Positions 5,274-5,958 of a DNA stretch of 5,958 bases are shown one piece after another (position 1 is the stretch's first letter; each line of letters starts with the position of its first letter). The notes beneath the pieces are model-generated. The model was not told where the DNA came from. It made no database searches and was given only the letters and a program-made list of their open reading frames with translations. The DNA lies in contig DGPO01000086.1 of the NCBI GenBank assembly GCA_002390485.1, positions 6,036 to 11,993 on the forward strand, read 5' to 3'. The translations under genes were made by a program, and so were the position numbers. This DNA comes from Halieaceae bacterium UBA4438 (GTDB lineage: Bacteria; Pseudomonadota; Gammaproteobacteria; Pseudomonadales; Halieaceae).

Positions 5274-5958
5274 CAGTCTTCCCTTGCACCGCGTTCAGAC
5301 GATTGACAATGGTCATCGCCTCGGCAACGACGTTCGCGGCGTTCGTTTGCGAGTCGCTTAGCAGTACGACCGAAGACTCGCGCGCAATAGCCTCTTTGGC
5401 GGTGATGGCTTGTTCAGCAAGATCCAACTGCACGGCTTTTTGACCGTCTTCCGTATTGGCGGCGGCACCGACTTTTTCAAGCGCCTCAGCCTTCGCGTTT
5501 GCGACCGCAATAATCGCATTCGCCTCGCCCTCTGCTTTTAATATCTGCTCTGCTTTCTCAGCCTCGGCAGCGAGAACGCGCGATCGCTTTTCACCTTCGG
5601 CGACATTGATTGATGACTGTCGCTCACCTTCCGACTCAAGAATAGACGCGCGTTTTTCTCGCTCGGCTTTCATCTGTCGTTCCATGGCGTCAAGAACAGT
5701 TCGTGGTGGCTCGATATCCTTAATTTCGTAACGAAGCACCATGACACCCCAGGGACCCGCTGCCTCATTAATTTGAGAAACGATGTTGTTGTTGAGAGCC
5801 TCCCGCTCCTCAAACGTTTTATCAAGTTCGATCTTGCCAATCTCGCTCCGCATGGTGGTTTGCGCGAGCTGTGTGACCGCCCAAACGTAGTCGTCAACAC
5901 CGTAAGACGCTTTATAAGGGTCCAAGACTTTTAAGTAGAGTACACCGTCGACAACGAG
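5260..5958 (-). CDS. qmcA: SPFH/band 7 protein, QmcA-like (5' end missing)
   Basis: 232 residues are visible, and the frame is open to the right edge. The fragment starts inside the SPFH domain (VVDGVLYLKVLDPYKASYGVDDYVWAVTQLAQTTMRSEIG style) and includes ELDKTFEEREALNNNIV, NEAAGPWGVMVLRYEIKDIEPP and DAMERQMKAEREKRA, the last two being hallmarks of QmcA-like members. A long Ala/Glu/Lys-rich helix follows (fragment residues about 91-165), built from five 11-residue repeats, then a C-terminal tail rich in Ala. From the roughly 300-residue length of QmcA, the missing part should be the N-terminal membrane anchor and the first third of the SPFH domain. These proteins form large membrane-bound rings or cages; QmcA has been linked to FtsH-associated membrane quality control. 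The TTG at 5925-5923 is internal to the domain and not a start. It is the upstream partner of the NfeD gene. The symbol is given by similarity and synteny and is tentative. Confidence 0.88.
   Translation of the reverse strand, partial: LVVDGVLYLKVLDPYKASYGVDDYVWAVTQLAQTTMRSEIGKIELDKTFEEREALNNNIVSQINEAAGPWGVMVLRYEIKDIEPPRTVLDAMERQMKAEREKRASILESEGERQSSINVAEGEKRSRVLAAEAEKAEQILKAEGEANAIIAVANAKAEALEKVGAAANTEDGQKAVQLDLAEQAITAKEAIARESSVVLLSDSQTNAANVVAEAMTIVNRLNAVQGKTDGTS
5470..5634 (-). repeat. Five 11-residue coiled-coil repeats within the SPFH protein
   Basis: Fragment residues 109-163 divide without gaps into five 11-residue units: SEGERQSSINV, AEGEKRSRVLA, AEAEKAEQILK, AEGEANAIIAV and ANAKAEALEKV. 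Ala/Ser-Glu/Asn opens each unit and a hydrophobic pair closes most of them. An 11-residue (hendecad) period is typical of the helical tail of SPFH proteins and gives a nearly straight helix suited to packing many subunits side by side. Confidence 0.7.

Noticed and set aside
5923..5925. TTG as a start codon for the SPFH gene.
   Set aside because: The frame continues to the window edge with SPFH-like sequence (DGVLYLKV), so the true start is outside.

Overview
The window looks like a stretch of a gram-negative, probably gammaproteobacterial, chromosome of moderate GC content. Three lines of evidence support this. Two proteins carry lipoprotein signals with Ser at +2, which suits sorting to an outer membrane. 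One enzyme carries a twin-arginine export signal. A QmcA-like SPFH gene is followed by a short NfeD gene, as in E. coli qmcA-ybbJ. A marine OM60/NOR5-type (Halieaceae) source is only an impression. No RNA gene, insertion sequence, integrase, CRISPR array or phage gene was seen.

Layout. Bases 1-773 (minus) hold the first 257 codons of a lipoprotein amidohydrolase of the YtcJ/amidohydrolase_3 type, cut by the left edge. Bases 774-1078 are a divergent intergenic region. Bases 1079-2104 (plus) encode an exported S66 LD-carboxypeptidase-like enzyme. Twenty bases later, 2125-4089 (plus) encode a lipoprotein S9 prolyl-oligopeptidase-like serine peptidase. Bases 4090-4407 hold no convincing gene, but end in an AT-rich block with three 12-bp direct repeats and an imperfect palindrome. 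Bases 4408-4803 (plus) encode a PaaI-type hotdog acyl-CoA thioesterase. Its last 10 bases overlap, tail to tail, a minus-strand NfeD gene (4794-5273). That gene overlaps by 14 bases the end of an SPFH/QmcA-like gene (5260-5958), whose start lies beyond the right edge.

How the genes may work together. The left half reads as an envelope hydrolase cluster: three enzymes, each with an export or lipoprotein signal, arranged around one divergent control region. The S66 enzyme should act on an L,D- or related amide bond, the S9 enzyme on short peptides, and the amidohydrolase on an unknown C-N bond. Processing of periplasmic peptides or peptidoglycan-derived fragments is a reasonable inference but is not shown by sequence. 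The right half is a separate membrane-organisation pair (SPFH plus NfeD) facing a stand-alone thioesterase that may have its own regulated promoter. I see no clear sign of a previously undescribed defence or mobile system. The most unexplained signal is the repeat/palindrome block upstream of the thioesterase.
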